Origin: Phytoseiulus persimilis
Lineage: Eukaryota > Arthropoda > Arachnida > Mesostigmata > Phytoseiidae
Direction: 5' to 3'
NCBI GenBank assembly: GCA_037576195.1
Contig: CM075104.1
Location: forward strand, 26,614,211 to 26,678,210
Length of the DNA stretch: 64,000 bases
Position numbers and translations under genes: made by a program. Shown piece after piece: positions 24,101-38,956 of this stretch. The number at the start of each line of letters is the position of its first letter. Position 1 is the stretch's first letter. Under the pieces are notes generated by a model. The model had not been told where the DNA came from and did no database searches. It saw nothing but the letters and a program-made list of their open reading frames with translations.

Positions 24101-27100
24101 TATTTGCATGCTTTAGCAATTACGCAGCTCGAGCATCGGGTGTCTGCTCCTGCGCGAGAAGGAGTCGAGTCACAACATGCATGCATGCAGTCAGTCAGCC
24201 ATCTAACCGTGCGGGCGGGCAGGCAGGCAGGCAGGCATCCAACCACCGGTTCTGTTGCTGCCGCTGCGGTATAAGAGTCGGGTTCCACGTGCCCGCCTGC
24301 ATGCCTCTCTGTTTAATGAGCAGAGCTAAGAAATATGATTTTGCTGCCAACATATTAATTCATTGCTGTGTTTGTGAGCCGCAGTTTGTCGTCACCGGCG
24401 CAGGCACTTCCGATTCTGCGCACCGCTTCACTTGTTTCTAATTCGAACGCGACCGTTGCGAGCAGCTCGCCGAGGGAAATCCAGCAGCGTCTTCTCCCCT
24501 GAAGCTCTCCGTTCACTCACAGGAAGCCAGCGAGCAACGATTGACTTTTCTTCCTCGATCCGTTCTCTCCCGCCTTCATCCGATCCGGTCCTGCGCTTCA
24601 CGAGTCCGTCAAGCGATTACACTTCTGTGTCCTCACAGAAGAACTCGGCGACCTGATGACGACTTGTTTATGGTCATTTTCCTGTTTCCAGATCGGGAAA
24701 CTCGCGCCGCGAGATTTTTGTCGGTTGGGAGCCTGGTTCAGCGCTCCTCAAGACGGCTCTCCGACAGAACTCGTTGAGTCCCCCTGTGTAACCCTTTCGC
24801 GTCGAATATCCCGGAGTCCATCAAGAGGCGACTGGGATCCACGGTCCGGCATAGCCGCTGCTCCTCTCTTCCCCCGCTTGTAATCCAATATGATAAAACG
24901 AAGGAAGAGTAAAAACAATAAAGTACTTATATTCACATTTGTGAGTTGCCCTCTCTCCTCCGTCGAAGCAGAGTGGTAGTGGTAGCGATGATGGTGGTGG
25001 TGGTGGTGGTGGTCGTCGTCGTCGCAAGGGATGGCGGCAAAGCGCGTTTCCCGTTCAGAAGAGTCTCTGCACTCACTGTCGGTCGGTCTTCCGAGGGTCG
25101 GGTGGGCAGCCGTCCGGCGGGCGGCCGCTTGGTTGGACTGTCTGTTTTATAATCGAATTAATCTCGTACAGCCGGCCAGAGCAGATCTTCGTTGCTCTTC
25201 ACTCATTCAACTCTGCCCTCCCGCGCAGCTTAAAGATCTGGCTTGAAGATTGAAGCACTATTCTGAAGAGAACGCTCGCAAGAGAGAGCTTTCACGGAAC
25301 GCAGAGCGGAGAAGAGAGAGGGGGAGCAAAAACATCCTCCTCATAATCGGATTCTGTTGAACAATTCCAAGACTGTGTATACCGTTTCAACTCCTCTTCC
25401 GCGCTTAGCGATTGACAGTAGCGGTTCGACCGATCATAGCGGAGCCAGACACTTCGAGAACCTTCGGGACGGATGAGAGTGGCTCTGATCGAGCTCCCGA
25501 AAATGCGGGCACTTCACAAAATACGCGTAAATTTATTTTTTCTGTGTTTCCGAGTGGAAGCATGATCGAAATCATTCATCTACAACTTGATTGATCCCTC
25601 TGACGAGACGAAAACAATCGTTTTCGTTCCTCCCTGAGACTTCGGCGAAGCGTTTCTCTCCGAGCGGACTTTCCCCCAAAACTCGGGAGATTTGCAGCCC
25701 CTGAAAGGTCTATTAGTTTTGTAATGCATCAGAGCAGCAGTCCTCGCTACGTCATGGGTGTTAAGAAGCCTTGATAAAATCGAACTTAGCGAGAGTGAAG
25801 TAGGGCTGGAAGAATTGGCAAGAACGGCGGGGTGTTATCCGGCTGTTGGTTGAGAAGGGCAAATAATTTCGTTACGAGAAGGGAAAGGAATAAGAAGCTG
25901 AAATACGATGTTTTAAGAAGCAGATCCTGTCGCAGCTCAGGAGCGAAAAGTTTTTACCCGTATTTCCCCCGCAATAGAGAAGTAGTCTACGACGCTGGGT
26001 CAGACCGATGAAAGGAAGGAGGGAAAGTCGAGACAGAACGGGGTGAGGCGTTTTTATCGAATCAATTTTTTTCCTCCCAAAAAGAACTTCAAACAGCCAA
26101 GACGACGATATGTTAGAGGGGAAAAGGCTTGTCTGGACTTTCGCTATGAATGAAATTACTTCCCGACGTTTGTGGATAACTGAATATGAAGGAAGACGTC
26201 TTGCCCGGAGAGCGGGGTTTTTGGGCCATCGATGAAAGCTCAATGATGGGACTCCGAGGGACTCCGTCGAGTGGAGAGCTGAACTCCGAGCTCAGTCCTT
26301 TCGAACTGGCTGGAATCGACAGTGGTTCACGACGAACCAGTGCTGCACGGCGCGTGGTGGCGGAGTGACTCAACTTTGCTCGTTTACAACTCAGATGAAT
26401 AAGGGGCTGCCGAGGTAAGGTTTGGTTTTAGGATTAGACAAGCTCTCCCTGCTTCCTATTTGTGATTCTTGTTCACGCTTAGTATTCCAAATTGGCTGGG
26501 TTATTTTACTCTTGCAGCATCGAATCCCGCTCCTCGTCCGAGCTCAGGACTCCGATTCCGCTGAGACTCGTGGCTCCTCTGCCACGGAATCGATGAAACC
26601 AGCGGGAAGCTTTAACTATGCCAGGCTTCATCGGTCAGTATGATGTCTGAACAGAATGAGTCTGAAACAATGGAGCGGGGATTCAATTCTCGTCTCCTCG
26701 CTGAGCTGTGACTGACTACTCGTTCCGTTTCACCTGACGCTAGAAGAATGGCCGGAGATCAGGAGCAAGAGTTCTTCGAACTGATTCCAAGGGAGGAGAG
26801 CAGCGGCAGAATGGTCGAGCGTTCATACAAATCGGTGTCATTGACTATCCTTCAGATTCGGATGGAGCAGAGGGAAACAGAAGGGCAGATCGGGTCATGA
26901 GGATGTAGGTAATGCGTCAGCCGGCGAGCTCTTTCTGCGGAGCATAGTGAAGTCGGGAAAGTTTTATTGCACTTGGATCATGGGGCAAAGTTCACGCCTG
27001 GCTTTTGCCGCCAAGGGGCCATACCCACCATCACCATTTTGCCGAGAAGCGCACATCGAGATAAATCACAGAGCACACCACTCACAGAAAGGAGGAAAAC

Positions 27101-30100
27101 ATGCATTAAAACAAGAGTTTTTCTTTCACTTCGTGAGAGTGAGAGCTTGCTACATTAGCTGAGGAATCTCACTGCGGTCTCCGCTCTTAATCCTGTCGTG
27201 CTGTTCCTCGACCAGGACCCACAATCCTGACTTTGTCGGTTGCGAATCCAGTTCTGATTTCCTTTCGTCAATGCTGTCGTCCCCTGGACCATCGGGAGAA
27301 TATCACCGAAGTCAGCGACCGTCCATCTGGCTCGTTGTACAGCCACAGTATGCTGCCTTCCTGAAGCCGCCGTCCTGGTCGTGTCGCCGCCACCGCCGCC
27401 TCTCTGTTCGTTGAGAATTTCCTCGCTCTAATTTTTTGCCTAATTTGAATTTGAATAAAACGTTCACCAAAAAGCCCTTGCGGTCGCCCGGTCGCTCCAG
27501 TGGGTTGGGCTTTTTTGTCTCATCCGATTTCGTCTTTCATTCAACGTTCTTCCTCCTTTTCTCCCCACCGCTGATTTGGGTGTAATTTCCTTTTAATTCC
27601 TCGCCTCTGAACATCGGATATCCCCAGTGCGCCCGTCTCTCTCCAGTGTGGCCGCTCACTCGATCGCCCCCTCCACGAGCTCGGTCGCCCGCAGTCGATC
27701 CACTCTTAGCCCGCCTGCCTGCCCGCCCGCATCAGCCCCTTCTCCGGACACGGCGAAGGAACGAAACACTTCTCAACTTTTTTTTTCTCAAAAGATTCCG
27801 AAGTAGACGATCGTATCAACTAATTTCATTGTGCAACGTGCCTCTCCGGAATTCTGAGCTCGAATCCGCCACTGGAGATCGTCACTCCGGGTTGAAAAGT
27901 TTCAACTCTTTCCCGACCGGGCGTTGCTGTCGTTGAATCGCCAGCCTAGGCACGGAACGAGATCAAAGAAGAGAGAAACGAAAGAAAGACTCGCTGCGAT
28001 CCGAGTGATCATACGCAAAAACCAAAGGTGCGCCGAGCCCTGCTCTCGGCGATCGTAAAGCGATCGCTTCGAGTCGCTATCAGGATGAAGCAACGGAGCT
28101 GTGAAGCATTGATAACATCCAACGTGCAGCGTGGCGGCGGCAAAAATTAATACAAGCAAACTCTATAACAAAGGCGAGCGTGGAAAGACGCCGAGCGGCA
28201 GTCGCGGAGATCGGGAGAGAAACCGACCGAACGGGCGACAGACAAACAGACACAAAGACAGACGGACGGGCGGACTAACAGGCCGGCTTGGAAGCAGACT
28301 GACTAAACTGTCAAGACGAGCAGTGGGACAGCGGGACTGTCAAAACAGTCATTCGTTATGGGATTAGCGCAGCCAGCAGCAGCAAACGCCACGGACTCCG
28401 GCGGGCAGAGTTGCAAACAGGCGGGCGGGTGGGCATCGAGTGAAAGCTAACTAAATGTTTACCAAAAGGTAAAACTGGTTAAGTAGGAAATTCCCGCCGT
28501 TGCTGCCAATGTCCACGCGAGGGGAAAATTGAATTCGAGCTCGCGCCCGCACATAGAGCAAAGGCGACGAAGAAGCAGAAGGACCGAGCCCACCGTGGTG
28601 CGTTGCGGGACAAGCGGTGGACTACTGGAACAGCAGCGGAGGGCTCTCGTTTACACTCCCGTTGGTGGCGTTCAAGAGCCACATAGGCTCTCAAGTAGTC
28701 AGAGACACAGAGAGAGGAAATCCCCGTAAGTACGAAGAGGAATAGTTTGAGATGATGCGGAAATCGTTGTTGCTCGTACGAACTAGCGGGCGGTGGCGGC
28801 GGAATCTTCTTTCCTCGGATGGATCTAATTTGAACGCTTCGGGACTTGGATGAAATTGCATCGCGTTCTCTCATTGTGTATTGTAGAGATATCAGGAAGG
28901 GCCTATGGGCTATGGATGGACGGGACGAGAAGGCATACTCTGGTTGGCTAGTCAATTTAGTTGGGAATTCGCGGAATTCGCTCACATTAATTGCCCCTTG
29001 TTATTCGTCCGTCGCAGGAGGATGAATTCCTGGTGTAACCTTTGGCAAAGAGACCATCTCTGGCAGTGGCGGAATTGTTGACTCGATATCTGTCTCCGTT
29101 CGTCTCTCTCCGGGCTCGTGGATGCAGCAAATGGGAACTCGGGAGAGTTGGTGGGAAACCGCCATCACGCTTGAAAAAAAAACCCACATCTCTATAGAAT
29201 GAAAAACATTGATCACCCTCGGGCCCTACCAAACAGACAACGGACAGCTAGAGGAGAAATGGAACGACACACCGACGCAGACACACCGCTCAACATATTT
29301 GCTTCCTGTGCGAATCATTTTCCTTGCCAGGTAGATAAAAAGTAGATAAATCACAGAAAACCGAGGAGAGGACCAACACCCTGAAAGCGGCAGCAGATAC
29401 GACACTGCCACTACATGGGAATCGAGAATGTAAAATTGTCAAACATGATTTATGAAGCTTCGGTTCCGTTAGTCCACGTTGGGGAAGGGGGCTGCAGCTA
29501 GCTCGTCAAGTCGGCCAAGCGCCTGACTCGGCTCGCTCGGGGCACTTGTGGCTGACACCTCAGCCGATGATGCCGTCGAACCTCATGATGTATGTCCTCT
29601 CACGTGGATGTGGTCACTGAATAATGGTCACTTGACCCTTCCTCGGAAAAACCGGCACCCAGCTTCAGTTATCTATTCACTCGGCAGCAGTCCTCCGGAA
29701 CGCGAAGGGACGCTTCAATCAATCTTGGTCCACGGTGTTGCCCGGCCTGGCCTGAGATTGCAAACGACTTGAATCGGATCGGTCGAGATCAGTGTTCTCC
29801 GAGATTGGGGAATCGCCTGAGAAACATGAGGTTCTCGGGGCGTCTGATCTTCTCGCGAGTCTCGCAGGTGAGCAACCGGTAGCTGGCTCACGAGAGAAGT
29901 CGGTAACATCGTCTGTCGGTGGTCTTGTCGCTGCGAGCAAAGGATGCCGTCGAGAGAATGTCATGAGTCGTCGAACGAAGAAGAAGGAGTACAACGCAGG
30001 AGTCGATGCGGAAGGAGCTTATGATTAATGGACTTGCTCCTCTTCTCTTTCTTTTCGCTTGCCTTGCTGCCGGCCTGGCTGTCTGCCTGCTTGCCCGCCG

Positions 30101-33100
30101 CTCAGCCACCCGCCCGCCCGCCAACTAGGTTCGGGTCCCCACTGACGCGGGAGCTGTCAAGAGAAGAATGAACAAAATGAGGGAGGCAACAGCCAACAAC
30201 AAAAATGAACTCACCTCCTTCGATCGGAGCGAATTCTCCACTCCGCCACGGTTTCATCCACTCAGATGCACGAGTCACGTCAGTCTCGACGAAATCAACT
30301 GGAGCGGGTCACCATACTCGAGCTCCTTCCCGAATGATAGTGCGCGGACGCGAGAAGGGAAACCTCATTGGCGAACTATGACAACGTCGCCGGAGCAGGG
30401 GCGAAGCTTTGTCACGAAATTCGTGTCGAGGAGAGCAGGGTTACGAAGGGTTCGCTCGGAAAAGACGTGAAGCTCGACGTCGAGGGGTTCTCCCAGCAAG
30501 GATCAGCCCAGCTATCTGGATCACATAACGTCAATCACCGACTACTTAGGGCATTCAAATATCTCGGGGGCCGGAACAGGAAACGAGGAAATAACGCGCC
30601 TGTCGTCCTTGCTGTGGACACGGCCGCAACCCTCGGGAGAGGAATAAGTATCGTAATATGACACGCTATTCGGACAACAGCAAATGGAACTGCCCGGGAA
30701 GACACTAAGAGCAGAGAAAAAAATGTGAAATCGTTCCTCTGGGACGGGGAAAAAATGTTTTACAATGAACATCGCATCGGATCCTTCACCTTCGTCAGCA
30801 CCCAAACACAGCAGCCGAAGCGCCACGGTGTGTCATTCTTGTTAAAAGCCTTGTTAGCACCTCGACGGCACCGTTTTGCTTTATTTTTTGTTTATTTTTT
30901 CTTCTTGACTTATCACCCCGATCCGCCGTGCTCGATCCGCTCATTGCGAGTAGTCACGAAACTGACAGCGAGCGCTTCGTGGCCCTAGATTACCCGGCAG
31001 TCACATTTGCACTGGGCCGCTCTTGAACTTCTCTGGCTCACTACTCAAAGTGCAGATATTGCGAAATGAGCAAAAAACACGGTGACGTGTGAGTCGAGCT
31101 GGCGGGCGAGCGAGCGGGCGGACGGGCGGGCCGGCCGGACGCCCGGTCGGTCGAGCAGCCATACATGAGGTCATGTATGAACTTTTTTTTGCTTCGAGTG
31201 GCTTCGAAGCCTCAAGCGGCACCGATGGTGGATCTGTTGTTAATGTGGTCTCTGCTTTCTGACTGGCGTGTTGGCTGCTGGTCTGCGTTTGATGGTTCGT
31301 TCTATGCTCTCGGATTGTCTTTTCCCAATTAGCTTTCTGAGCCGCCGCCGCCGCCGCCACCACCGCCAGCTAGCCTGACTGACTGGCTTGCTGGCTCTTT
31401 TTTGTTTGTTTTTAAGCTTGCTCACTTACTTGCTCACACGGCCACTCGCACACAAAGTCAGCTTGAGGGTCTGAAGTCGCTAAGAGGTGGGAGTTCCTCG
31501 ATTCGTTCGACGCGAGTGCCGCTGTCTCCTCCACCATCATATCCGTTGTAGTCGTCCTCTCGGTCCTTTACAATTTTGAAGTCTTCCCTGTCACAGAGAC
31601 CCCGAATTGGATAGCGGGAAAGGAAAGCAGATCAGGATTATCAGCCGATGTTGACGGCGGATCTCCTCGACCTGACGACGACGCGTTCATACTTCGCTCG
31701 TCAAAGATTCGTTCGTGAGCTCGGCGCTCCCGGATCAAAAATCAAATTGATTGAAACGGAGGACCGCACGGTTTGGACTCACTGTGCTGTACTTGTGAAA
31801 CTCCGATGATGCTCGCTTTGGGATTTGCGTCGTCAGGGATCGCAGCACCTTCGAGAAGGGAAAATAGACAACATCCCCATTGAGAAAGGCGGCCCGAGAT
31901 GAATGGATCTCGATTGAGTGCTTCGCAGGAGACATGAACAAACAAATCCTTCAAAAGGACTCTCCGGCCGTTCGCCCGAGAGTCCGACGGACGGACCGAC
32001 CATTTGGCTTCTTGCTTGGTTGGCTGCTCGCCGGCTGGCTGGCTGGCGGGCGGGCGGGCGGGCTTAGAGCGGGAAGGAAGAAAAAGGAATCTATCCTTTC
32101 AAGGAGACGAATTTAAGGAGATTCAAGACGGAGTCAGTGGTGTGAGGTGGAGAGAGTGGGTGATGTATGAAGTTAAAAATTAACACAAGTCAACCCGAGA
32201 GGCGCGAATCATTCGTCTTGCTTAAAATTCTGCCCGATCAGCCATCGCTCGCTGTCCTGCCCCAGTAGACTTCACGTTGAGCTATGCGGCCCAGAATCCA
32301 AAGTTGTTCTTCGTCAAAAACTCTTTCTTCGAGTAATTTCAATGAATGGCTCACGAAGATTCTCGCACGAAAAATGGTCCGAGACAAGCGTGGGTGAGTG
32401 AGAGGTGGGGATTTCGTGCGGAGCGATACGTCGAGCTCGATTTTTCGCGGTACTCTCCGCGTTGCATCGATTCAACTCGAATCGAAGTATTGTTCCGAGC
32501 CGTCGGAGGCTCAGCCAGTCTGGCTTTATAGGGTCTGTTCAAATACAAAAGAACGAGGGGACGAGGAAACGAGCCGAGCGTACGGAGGTGGCCCCGCTCA
32601 CTGTAGCCCTGACGACAAGCTTAGCTCGTTAGCGAGTGCAGAGCGGGCAGAACGCAATTAAAGGAAAAATGAATGAATTTTCCGCTGAAGTGGACATTTA
32701 TGGTCCGGTCGTTGGTCGACTCTTTCCGCCCATCATGGTAACGGTCCCCGCGCGACCACCGCAACCCTTTCTGAGTGCTCCGTCTTGACTAATAGTCAAT
32801 TTACCTCATTACAGAATTCGGACGATTTTCGCGAATGGTCAATTCTGAGTACGCTCCTCGACCGTCGGGCGGGTCTGCCATCCGTGCCGATATCGGGGCT
32901 GTCACGCTCAACAGCGAAGGCCGAATCGGAGGCCGAGCGACGAAGGGCCGAAGCGTTCCGCTGATTGATACTCACGCGGATTCTATTGCGAGTCTTATCG
33001 GGCGCCGCTCAATCGGTGCATGAGGAACTCGAGTTGCCCGACTGAAAAATGAGGTTGCACATAGACAGTTTTAATCCGAGTTTTTTTGAGCAACGACATC

Positions 33101-33595
33101 AAACGACGTAACCGATAAGCGGCAGGCGTATTAATGTTTTAATCTTTGGCACTCATCAAAATGTTACTTCATAAAGCTCTACGGTTGAGGAAACGGTGGA
33201 GCAGGTTGCCGGGAATCTCGCCCAGCGTATCCACGGAATCTCTCCGGGCGAGCTCTTCCGTCCGAGCGCCCGCTGGCTTCGTCCCCTGTCGCAGCAGGAT
33301 ACCAGGACCCACGGGTTTCCAGAATAGGCGGAATCGATGCCACGACACCCCATGCCGACGACGGGGCCGTTGTACGCTCTCCGTAGCTGGCGGCAGTGTT
33401 ATAGTTTACCCACTGCGCTATCAGCTTTGCGTAGGAGGTGCCAGGTCGTTTTCGCTCAACAATTTCTCCCGTTTCTCTCTCTATAATTCATCTAAACTTT
33501 GCGAACAAAAAGTCGTTTCCTCTGACGAAGCGAGCATGAAGATAACCAACTCTCTTTCTCCCGTCTCGCTGCTTACTTCCATGTGTCTACGCGAG
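21117..33595. other. Gene-poor region, continued
   Basis: Nothing supportable as a gene was found. There are AT-rich islands at about 22140-22230, 24315-24400, 28450-28500 and 29425-29485, degenerate four-base repeats near 24180-24240, 28230-28310, 30055-30125, 31090-31150 and 32025-32065, and a GGT/GTC run near 25000. Isolated AATAAA hexamers (for example near 22719, 24919 and 27456) are not attached to a credible coding end. Confidence 0.5.
24987..25024 (+). repeat. GAT/GGT/CGT trinucleotide run
   Basis: GATGATGGTGGTGGT continuing into GTCGTCGTC; compound trinucleotide repeat giving poly-Val or poly-Thr frames. Confidence 0.85.
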
Positions 33596-33613
33596 CCCCC
33601 CCCCCCCCCCCCC
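33596..33613 (+). repeat. Poly-C run (18)
   Basis: Uninterrupted C run inside a non-credible 225-codon open frame. Its length is uncertain because homopolymers are error-prone in assemblies. Confidence 0.9.
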
Positions 33614-36600
33614 AAAACCCCTTGCCGCCCGGTTGCCACCGATGCATGCTCACTCTCATCGTTGCTGGCTGGCTCGTCGTCTAACTCGCCAGATTCGCCC
33701 GAGCTCATCGAGAGAGGAACGCCGCCGTCGAGAACGAGAGACTTTAATCTACCGAACTCGTGTCAGCCCTTATCTGTGTTGTCTGGGCTTGGTTCCTTGC
33801 AGTCAGTCGTGGTTGACTGTTGACGAGCAACGCGTGGCGATTGCAACAGCGCCTCGAACGTTTCAATCAGAATTCCTCGCAACCGCACGACGCGATCATG
33901 ACCACGTAGCTCACTCGTATCGCCGACGCAGGCGAGGCTTCCGCGGTGCTCCGAGCATGAACGCTGATGCTCGGGCGATGTTCACGGATGTGAATTGGTT
34001 ACGATGCGGCGGCGGTATCGTATTTCTTGAGTCATGTCTCCAAAGATGCACCGTCTCATGGAACAACGAGCTGGTCCATCCGAGATCCATCATCAAAATT
34101 CATTTTCCACCTCGAGCCAGGTGATTGATTAAGTACAGAGATGGAAGGAACGAAATTCCGGTGGGACACAATGGCACGGAGATATGTATGAACAGCGACG
34201 GCATCATCGGCAGCAGCGCAGAGCGAGGAGTCAGACGATTTTCATTCCCCAAAGAAAAAATAGACGAGAAATGTCCTCCGTTTTGAGTGAAATTAATGAA
34301 CCGAGAATCGTTCCTACGACCACCGCCATCTCGTCCGCTGCCTCCTACTACAAGAGTAAGCCTTTTGCTTACCTTCGAGTGGCGGGTCTCTTTTCCTTCG
34401 CGGCTCTTTCAATGGTCTGTCTGAGCTCCTACTTTCCCTCCACCTATTCCTCGCTCTCTGCCGCAACAGGGACCGAGCCACCGGGGAATGTTTCACTCCT
34501 CCGGATCTAAATGGATTCCGAATGAAAAAAACTGTTCTCATAGCGTTCCCCGGCTGCTAACCCGCTCGCGAGACTCGTCGGACTTGTCGGATTCCCGCCG
34601 CGCCGTCTCCCCGTCGTCGACCTTGTGTTCGATATCGAAGGTATCTCCACGCTGACGAATCGTGCGCTCAGGGCGATGTTTGCTTTGCCGTGCGTCGCTC
34701 AGGGCTTCCTGGTCCTGGCTCGCTCTTCAACGGAAATAGAAGCGAAGCTATTCTACGGTCCACAGTTGACGCGCTGAACCATTCTGGCCCGCGATAGTCA
34801 TTTTCCAAACGGAGACGACAACGAGATTGGCGAAACTGTTGTTCCCAACAGACGGACAGCAAGGGTGACAGTCGAACATGGCAAGCAACCGCCAGTCGAC
34901 AGCGATAGTTTTTGTTCTCCTCTCCTCGTGGCTAGGTGTTACAGCTCCTCGACTATGTCTACGCTAAATGTTTGTTTGATTGATGCTGACCGAGTGTTGG
35001 TGCCAACAGTGTTTTGCTTGGCTCCCCGGTTTGTCAAGAAGCTTGCCGAGAGATGGGAGGTTTGTTCCATGAGCCTGATATGCTTCGATACAGAGGAGCC
35101 GGCCCGCTGCCGGTTTCAACTCGAGTCAAGTCTGTGAGAGACCTCAACTGGCGAGTCTCGCTGGCCTGTAACGCTTCCAAGAAGCTTGTAGCGATCCCGG
35201 TACTCCGACACGCACTTCGTCCTCCGGTCTCCCGGGGCAACCGGGGTAGGTGGGGGCAGTCTCAACTTGTCGACATGCATTCTGAGGAAGGAACGACACA
35301 CAATCATATCGCGAATCCCGGAATCGTGCGATTCCCAGCTTCCTAGCGCAACGGTTTCCATGATCTGCGAGGAACAAGCTTCATGGTGAATCAGGATCAT
35401 ATTTTCGGAACTCGGGTTCCACGATTCCGAGAGACGGTGATTCCCGTTTTCTCCGCATGGCGGCGGGGAGCTCAAGCCAATGAAGTCTTCTGTTGGCAAT
35501 TAACATGGTCAGCCACCGGCCAGTACTCCTTGCGCGGAGCATGCTCCTCCATCGCGATGCAGGACGACTCTACCTTGCCCTCAGCGTCGTCCCACCCGCT
35601 TTACGTCTCAGTCGCCGATGCCGCCGTGAATTATGTTCGTCGGGCTAATCTTTGCTGCGCTCGCTGGAGCGCTGTTTGTTATGAAATGCTTCCGTGGAAG
35701 GGAGCTTTCCTCGAGACGAGATTGTCGAAGATGGCGACAACGACGGAGCATTGAGGCTTCGGTGGCAGCCCCAAGCGGCTTCTCTTTTTGACTCGCGGCT
35801 TAGCTATAAGTGATAACAAACAAATAACGCTTTTTGTACTCCGGAGCACGAGCGACGACGACAACAACAACGACGCGGAAAAATATGGGGGAGGGGGGTT
35901 TCGTGCTAGAGAACCTGAGGATCGGAGGGTTCAGCGGGGCAGCGGGGAACTCGTTAAGCCATCATGAGAGAAGGCGACGCGTGGGAGACTAATCTCAATG
36001 AGATTTCTTAAGCCTTTTTTGGCCCTCGGGCGAGCGTCACCATGCAGCAAAGTCGCCAAGTTATTACGAAGATCTTCACATCTCATTTGCTTTCAATTTC
36101 CACGCTCCAGACATAACAATCGATTCCTCTCGGTGCAGACAGGAGCGTCCCCGAACGCGCACAAAGAGATAGAGCGAGATTCTCATCGACTCTAGGATCC
36201 TCGATCCTGTCAGCATTGATTGACCAGGTGGATCCCGACAACGTTGGTCAATTGCGCAAGCAATCTCCGATCGATCAGACGACGGGCAGCCCTTCTCTAA
36301 CGCGCGGAGCGCTTCCGATCACCAAACGATTGTCGCGAAGTGAGTCAAGTTCTGAGTAAGGGTTCGAAGATTACCTCGGGGCTATCAGTGTTTAGAGTGG
36401 ATCAGGGTCGGCGCTGACGGAAGCAAACTTACCAGAGGAGTGGCCGAGCTGAAACGCGTGGAAAAAGGGCCAAGGAATTATGCAAATTGTGGCAAGGCAC
36501 TCCATGAGGCGTCATGACACGCGGGTAAGCGGGAGGACAGACCGACGGAGCGTCCAGGCAACCTACAAAACAACCGCAGATCCCAGAAACTAAGTTTTGT

Positions 36601-37525
36601 AGGCCGCAGTGTGAACAGCAACCTGGTAATCATCTCTGAGTACTGAGCATCTTGCACCGCAGCCCAACACAACCCACCTCGTTCGCTCACTTAGTCGTTT
36701 CTCAGTGCTTCGGCTGCGCTCCTTCGTCTACGCTACCACCCACTCGTACACATGCATGCAAGCTCGCGCATATAATTTGTTTTTGGAGATTTATTCATCC
36801 TGACGCGCACAACATACACACAAAAGTTTTCCCGTGTAAACTTTTTATCTGAATTCAAATTTCCCACCATTTAAGCTGTCGTCACTCTCCACGCCGTCTC
36901 TGGAACTCCTACTCGAACGATCTCATTGCTCCGACCGCCACCTTCCTCGATTCGGCGATCCCCGCTCCTATTCCATCAAAATCTCAAATTATAGCTGTCG
37001 AAAACCCCCGATTGACAATTCCTCAACGCAGTCGCAGACTCGTGGGCGCTCCCCAAACGGCATGAGCTATGTGTCAGGAGCGGACATCCCTGATGTTCGA
37101 CATGTCTGCCAAATGTTCGAGCTCCGCGCTTCTTCAAAAAAAGGAGCATGTGAAAATGAACCCGAAAGCTAGTTTGGCAAGAGTTCTGACCTTTCATCGA
37201 AGGTCCGATTCGTGTTCCTCGAGCTCTCTGTAAGTCATGAATACATATACCTCGACGGCACGGCTGGGTCTCGCGAGGCTGCGAGTACATCGAGGCGGAA
37301 TCTGAGTGAATGTTTGAATAGCTGACGAGTACAGAGCGATTCAATAATGCGATGTCGCCCTTGTTCTAGCAAGATGAGCGATTGCTTCAGCTTTTTGTCA
37401 TTGGCATCGCTAAGATATAGTGCTGCTAGTAGTGGTAGCGGCCGCAGTGGTCTCTTTGACTTGGCGCGTGCCCGTTTGTCTGTCTGCATACTTGCTCGCC
37501 TGCCACCCTGTTGTTGCTTGTTCCT

Positions 37526-37549
37526 TCGACCGACCGACCGACCGACCGC
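37526..37549 (+). repeat. (CGAC)n tetranucleotide microsatellite
   Basis: Five to six near-perfect CGAC units in the gene-poor region. Confidence 0.9.
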
Positions 37550-38034
37550 CAGCTCGCCCGCCCGGTCGTTCGTTTGTTGTTCCTCTTTGCCCGTTCGAGC
37601 TGTCGTGCCTTACTTCGTCTCACCGTCGCAACGGTCGTTTGTGAGAATGACAGCGATGCGGACGCGCGGTTCGTTGTCTCGAAAGCGTGTGGGGGTACTA
37701 GCACCAGTCCGCGCACAGTGGATCGGGTACGTTGTCACAACGCAGCGTGCGTGTCGCCGGCGGAGTGCCCTCTGTTTGTTTGGTTGGCGTTCGTTGGTGG
37801 ACATTGATCTGTAATTGCTTCTGCACAGCGACTGGCTGACTGATGGATCACTTGGCTTTATTTACGATCACAAATGCCACCATACTTAATGAATTTCTTG
37901 GCCGAGTTGCGCAGCTCTTCGGCCGATCGGATCGAGTTAGGTGGTCACTTATTTATGCGTTCGTTCATCCTTTGATGCATCCCTTCTTTGGCTTATCGAT
38001 ACGAATACCCGCATCACCAGCGCTCTATTCGAAT

Positions 38035-38053
38035 CCCCCCCCCCCCCCCCCCC
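38035..38053 (+). repeat. Poly-C run (19)
   Basis: Uninterrupted C run. Frames across it encode poly-Pro and are not supported as genes. Confidence 0.9.
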
Positions 38054-38944
38054 TGCATCCTCGATCACCGAGAGAGCTGTCTTCTCCAGTGCGCATCACT
38101 TTTCAATCTTCTCGAGATCAGTCACGTGGTCCACGCAGGTGTCATGGCGGATGGAAATGTGGATCAGATGACGATCACTAGCACGCAACATTCAGGGGCT
38201 ATTGCCTGGGTTTCTCCGTTGAGCGTGCGGTTTAGTAATTCGTATCACGAAGAGTCAAAGTGCTGTAGAGATGCTGTTGTTGTCGCCGTTGCTCTTGCTT
38301 GTTTTGATTGCTGATGCTGCTGATTCCGTCGTTGTTCGTGATGGCGGTGGGAGTACTGTTGGGGTCTCGTTTCGTCCACTGGACCTCATTGACCACCCTG
38401 GTTGATCGATCGGATATTTATGTGTGCTGTTTGTTGTGTGCAAGTGTGTCGAGTGTGTTATTGCCGCGATATTCCCTGAAGCCCGCGCTCCGAGCACACA
38501 GAGAATCCTGAGACCCAAATATGACGAATTGCTGGCACCGCTTTCTCCCTCCTCCAACCCCGGTGCGAGAACCTTCCCCTGATCGTTTTCACCGAAGCAT
38601 AAGAGCCATTCGTCAATGAGTGCTACCTTCCTTCATCGCTCACTCGAGTTGCGTTGAACGAACGTACTGACGCCGCTGCGATCACGGACCGAGATGCGCC
38701 TGTCGAGGTACTCAGCGACAGAAATAGCCGAGCCGGAGAGCATCCCGAGCGAGACAAAGGCTCGCCTCCCCCCAGAGAGCTTCTGGAGCGGTGTCTCGAA
38801 AAGGAATGCGGTCGGAATGATAGGATTGCAAAGCAACTTCAGTAGCTCGCCTTAGTCCCGAGAACGATCGCACGGAGGGGCGATCGCACGCGAGGAAGTC
38901 TCAGAGGAGGAGGGAGAAACGGACGACAGAGAGCGAGAGTGGTA

Positions 38945-38956
38945 TTAATATATTAA
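38945..38956. other. AT palindrome TTAATATATTAA
   Basis: A perfect 12-base inverted repeat within an AT-rich island, in otherwise GC-balanced sequence. The role is unknown. Confidence 0.5.

Noticed and set aside
33146..33823. 225-codon plus-strand open frame
   Set aside because: It runs through an 18-base poly-C tract, has no recognisable domain, and its length is within reach of chance in this stop-poor window.
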